Shown one piece after another: positions 61,911-64,000 of a stretch of 64,000 nucleotides of DNA; position 1 is the stretch's first letter, and the number at the start of each line of letters is the position of its first letter. The notes under the pieces are model-generated. The model made no database searches, had not been told where the DNA came from, and was given only the letters and a program-made list of their open reading frames with translations. The DNA is taken from assembly GCF_946885955.1 (NCBI RefSeq), contig NZ_CAMPHI010000009.1, positions 75,974 through 139,973 on the forward strand, written 5' to 3'. The DNA comes from an uncultured Pseudomonas sp. GTDB taxonomy: Bacteria > Pseudomonadota > Gammaproteobacteria > Pseudomonadales > Pseudomonadaceae. A program made the translations under genes and the position numbers.

Positions 61911-64000
61911 TCATTTGCCCTCCTCGAACAGCCGATCCAGCGCATTCAGCAAGCCATCCTCCGGGCGCGAGAAATACACCCCGGCGCTGGGCATACCGCG
62001 CAGGAACAGGTAGTAGGCGCCGCCCAGCTGGCTGCCGTCGAAGTCGGCCAGGCGCTGGCGCAGGAAGCGTCGTAGCGCCACCAGGTAGATCAGGTATTGC
62101 AGGTAGTAATGCTCGCCGGCCAGGGCCTGGAGCAGGCGTTCGCCGCCGTAGTAGCTGGCGTCCGGGCCGAGCCAGTTGGATTTGTAGTCGGCGATGTACC
62201 AGCGGCCATCATGCTCGAAGGTCAGGTCGATAAAGCCCTTGAGAAAGCCCTTCAAACTGTCGAACTCCAGCCGCGCGGCGGCTTCGCGCATCGGTGCGGC
62301 CAGGCCATGGGCCGGGTCGGCGAGAATTGCGCGCAGGCGTTGCACGTCAAGATTCGCCACCGGGAAAGTAAAGCCGAGTTCGGGCAGACGCCGCGCCGCT
62401 TGCAGGCTGGCCAGGGTCAGGCCATGGCCGTCGAGGTCGGTGTCGAGCACCTGCTGCAACTGACTCAGCGCCACCTCGCACCAGTCGCTACTGATGCCAT
62501 GGTCGCTCAGCGCAGGCTCGATCAGCTCGGCCAGGGTTGCCTTGCCGCGCGCCCAGTCTTCCAGGATCGCGTGCAAACAGGTGCCGGCACGGGCGCCACG
62601 GGGGAAGGCGAAGAAGCCGCTGCCGGCGTCGCTGGCGTCGGGCATTACCAGGCCGTCGCGGTCCGGCGCTTCCATATGCATGCCGGCGGCCAGACCGGAG
62701 AAGCTGCCGATGCGCCAGGCGCTGTGCAAACTGCGCTCGAAACGCTGCAAATGTGCCGGCGGCTCGGCACGCTGTTCGCCACCGACGCTGGCCTCACGCT
62801 TCAACAGCGGCAAGCGGACGATCTTGCCGGCGCTGGCCGCCGCCAGCGCATCCAGCTCAGCGGCCAGGGCCACGCCGGGTTGCTCGCACAGATGCCCGGC
62901 CAGTTCGCCGAGGGCGTCCTGGCCGGTGAGTTCGCGGCCATGTAGCAGCCAGGCCAGGGCGCTGCTGTGCAGGCCCTCATCGGCCAGCTCGCCGCTTTTC
63001 TGCGCCGGTTTGGGCACCGCCACCGGGCCCCAATGCAGCCACAGGCGATCGCGCGCGCGGGTCAGGGCGACGTAGGTCAACCGCAGTTTTTCCGCGAATG
63101 CCTCGTGCCGCGCTCGCTGCAAACGCTCAGGCAACCGCTCGCTGCCAAAATCGAGCAGCGGCTGGCCGTTTTCGTCATGGCAACGGGCGCTGTCGGTGAA
63201 TTTGCCGAGCAGCTTGCCGTCCCACAGGAAGGGGCAGAACACCAGCGGGTATTCCAGGCCTTTGGAGGTATGGATGGTGACGATCTGCACCCGTTCGGCA
63301 TCGCTTTCCAGGCGCAGCAACGCGTCATCGGCGGCGCCCTCGCTGGCGCGCTGGGCATTGAACCAGGCCAGCAGCGGCTCCAGGCCGGCACGTTGCAGGC
63401 TTTCCTGCTGCAGCAGTTCGGCGAGGTGCAGCAGGTTGGTCAGGCGGCGCTCGCCGTCGATGCGCTGCAACAGCCGCTCGGCAACCCGCTGCTCGTCGAG
63501 CCAGGCGCGGAACACGCGCATAAAGCCCTGCTGTTGCCACAGCTGGTGGTAGCGCTCGGCGGCCTCACGCTCGTCGTCCCAAGCTTTCTGATCGTCCTGG
63601 CACAGCGCCAGTTGCAGGGCGTCGCGGCCGAGCAGGCGGGTGGCCAGGGCATAACGCAGCACGCCTTCGCGGCCGGGCTCGGCATAGGCGGCGAGCACCG
63701 CCGCCAGCTCGCCGGCCTCTTCGCTGTGCCACACGCTGTCGCGCCCGCGGCGCACGCTGGGCACTCCACGGGCGGCCAGTTCGGCGGCGATGCTCGCGGC
63801 CTCGCGGTGGCTGGCGACCAGCACGGCGATATCGCCGCCTTGCAAGGGCGTGCGCTGGCCGTCCTGGTCGAAATAGGCCTGCCCCTGAGCGCTGGCGGCG
63901 AGCAGACAGGCGATGCGCTGCGCCGTGTCCAGCGCGGCCAGGTCGGCGGCGCGGGCCTTGTTCAGCGCCTCGTCGCCAAGCCAGACCAGGGCCAGCGGCG
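61911..64000 (-). CDS. recB: RecBCD enzyme subunit RecB, C-terminal part (5' end outside window)
   Basis: The frame is open from 64000 down to 61911, about 696 residues. It shows helicase motif V/VI (VTIHTSKGLEYPLVFCPFLW, LRLTYVALTRARDRLWLHWG). Near the end is the RecB nuclease motif: DLTFEHDGRWYIADYKSNWL, with Asp and Lys of the catalytic D...DYK. This is the helicase C-half and nuclease domain. The N-terminal ATP-binding part lies beyond the window. Confidence 0.95.
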   Translation of the reverse strand, partial: PLALVWLGDEALNKARAADLAALDTAQRIACLLAASAQGQAYFDQDGQRTPLQGGDIAVLVASHREAASIAAELAARGVPSVRRGRDSVWHSEEAGELAAVLAAYAEPGREGVLRYALATRLLGRDALQLALCQDDQKAWDDEREAAERYHQLWQQQGFMRVFRAWLDEQRVAERLLQRIDGERRLTNLLHLAELLQQESLQRAGLEPLLAWFNAQRASEGAADDALLRLESDAERVQIVTIHTSKGLEYPLVFCPFLWDGKLLGKFTDSARCHDENGQPLLDFGSERLPERLQRARHEAFAEKLRLTYVALTRARDRLWLHWGPVAVPKPAQKSGELADEGLHSSALAWLLHGRELTGQDALGELAGHLCEQPGVALAAELDALAAASAGKIVRLPLLKREASVGGEQRAEPPAHLQRFERSLHSAWRIGSFSGLAAGMHMEAPDRDGLVMPDASDAGSGFFAFPRGARAGTCLHAILEDWARGKATLAELIEPALSDHGISSDWCEVALSQLQQVLDTDLDGHGLTLASLQAARRLPELGFTFPVANLDVQRLRAILADPAHGLAAPMREAAARLEFDSLKGFLKGFIDLTFEHDGRWYIADYKSNWLGPDASYYGGERLLQALAGEHYYLQYLIYLVALRRFLRQRLADFDGSQLGGAYYLFLRGMPSAGVYFSRPEDGLLNALDRLFEEGK

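Overview
The window is high-GC chromosomal DNA whose gene content is that of a Pseudomonas (sensu lato). It carries norR-fhp, a three-gene pntAA/AB/B operon, a P. aeruginosa-like common polysaccharide antigen (CPA, D-rhamnan) cluster, DUF2388 paralogues, and the end of a recB-recD locus. REP doublets of the style common in the mendocina/alcaligenes/oleovorans-type lineages also occur. The species is not decided.

Layout. 1-6.6 kb is core: truncated norR (minus), three NorR boxes and a sigma-54 promoter driving the flavohaemoprotein gene fhp, a LysR regulator, and the proton-translocating transhydrogenase operon with a good terminator. 6.6-9.1 kb is a scrambled junction: an AT-rich gap full of GTACAGTT-type repeats, a DUF1127 gene, a MITE-like element, a broken second DUF1127 gene fused to a fragment of wbpZ, and a decayed IS5-family element.

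9.1-28.5 kb is an accessory glycan island of visibly lower GC. It holds an octahaem cytochrome/TPR protein, a sulfatase lipoprotein and a 2-oxoglutarate oxygenase. Then come two divergent operons. The minus operon encodes a sulfotransferase, two GT2 enzymes, two acyltransferases and a methyltransferase. The plus operon encodes an ABC exporter (permease and ATPase), a giant sulfotransferase/coiled-coil/double-GT2 fusion, a HAD protein, a GT2 enzyme and APS kinase (cysC). APS kinase makes PAPS, the donor for both sulfotransferases, so the best reading is a surface glycan that is sulfated, acylated and possibly methylated. The island is flanked by related copies of DUF1127-leader plus wbpZ sequence.

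28.8-44.1 kb holds an intact DUF1127 gene and then, on the minus strand, the CPA locus: two large glycosyltransferases, two methyltransferases, an acyltransferase and an FkbM methyltransferase, followed by rmd-gmd-wzm-wzt-wbpX-wbpY-wbpZ. wbpW is absent from its usual place between gmd and wzm.

44.1-64 kb is mixed. It contains two DUF2388 proteins with a DUF4105 protein, a GFA protein, an AEC transporter, a PuuD-like amidotransferase and a solute-binding protein. It also holds a four-gene PspA / AAA+ / membrane protein / solute-binding-OmpA envelope module, an RtcB-PrfH RNA/ribosome-repair pair, a DUF3298-like protein, recD and the 3' part of recB. REP-type palindromic doublets fill several gaps, and a 142-161 bp MITE-like family occurs three times across the window.
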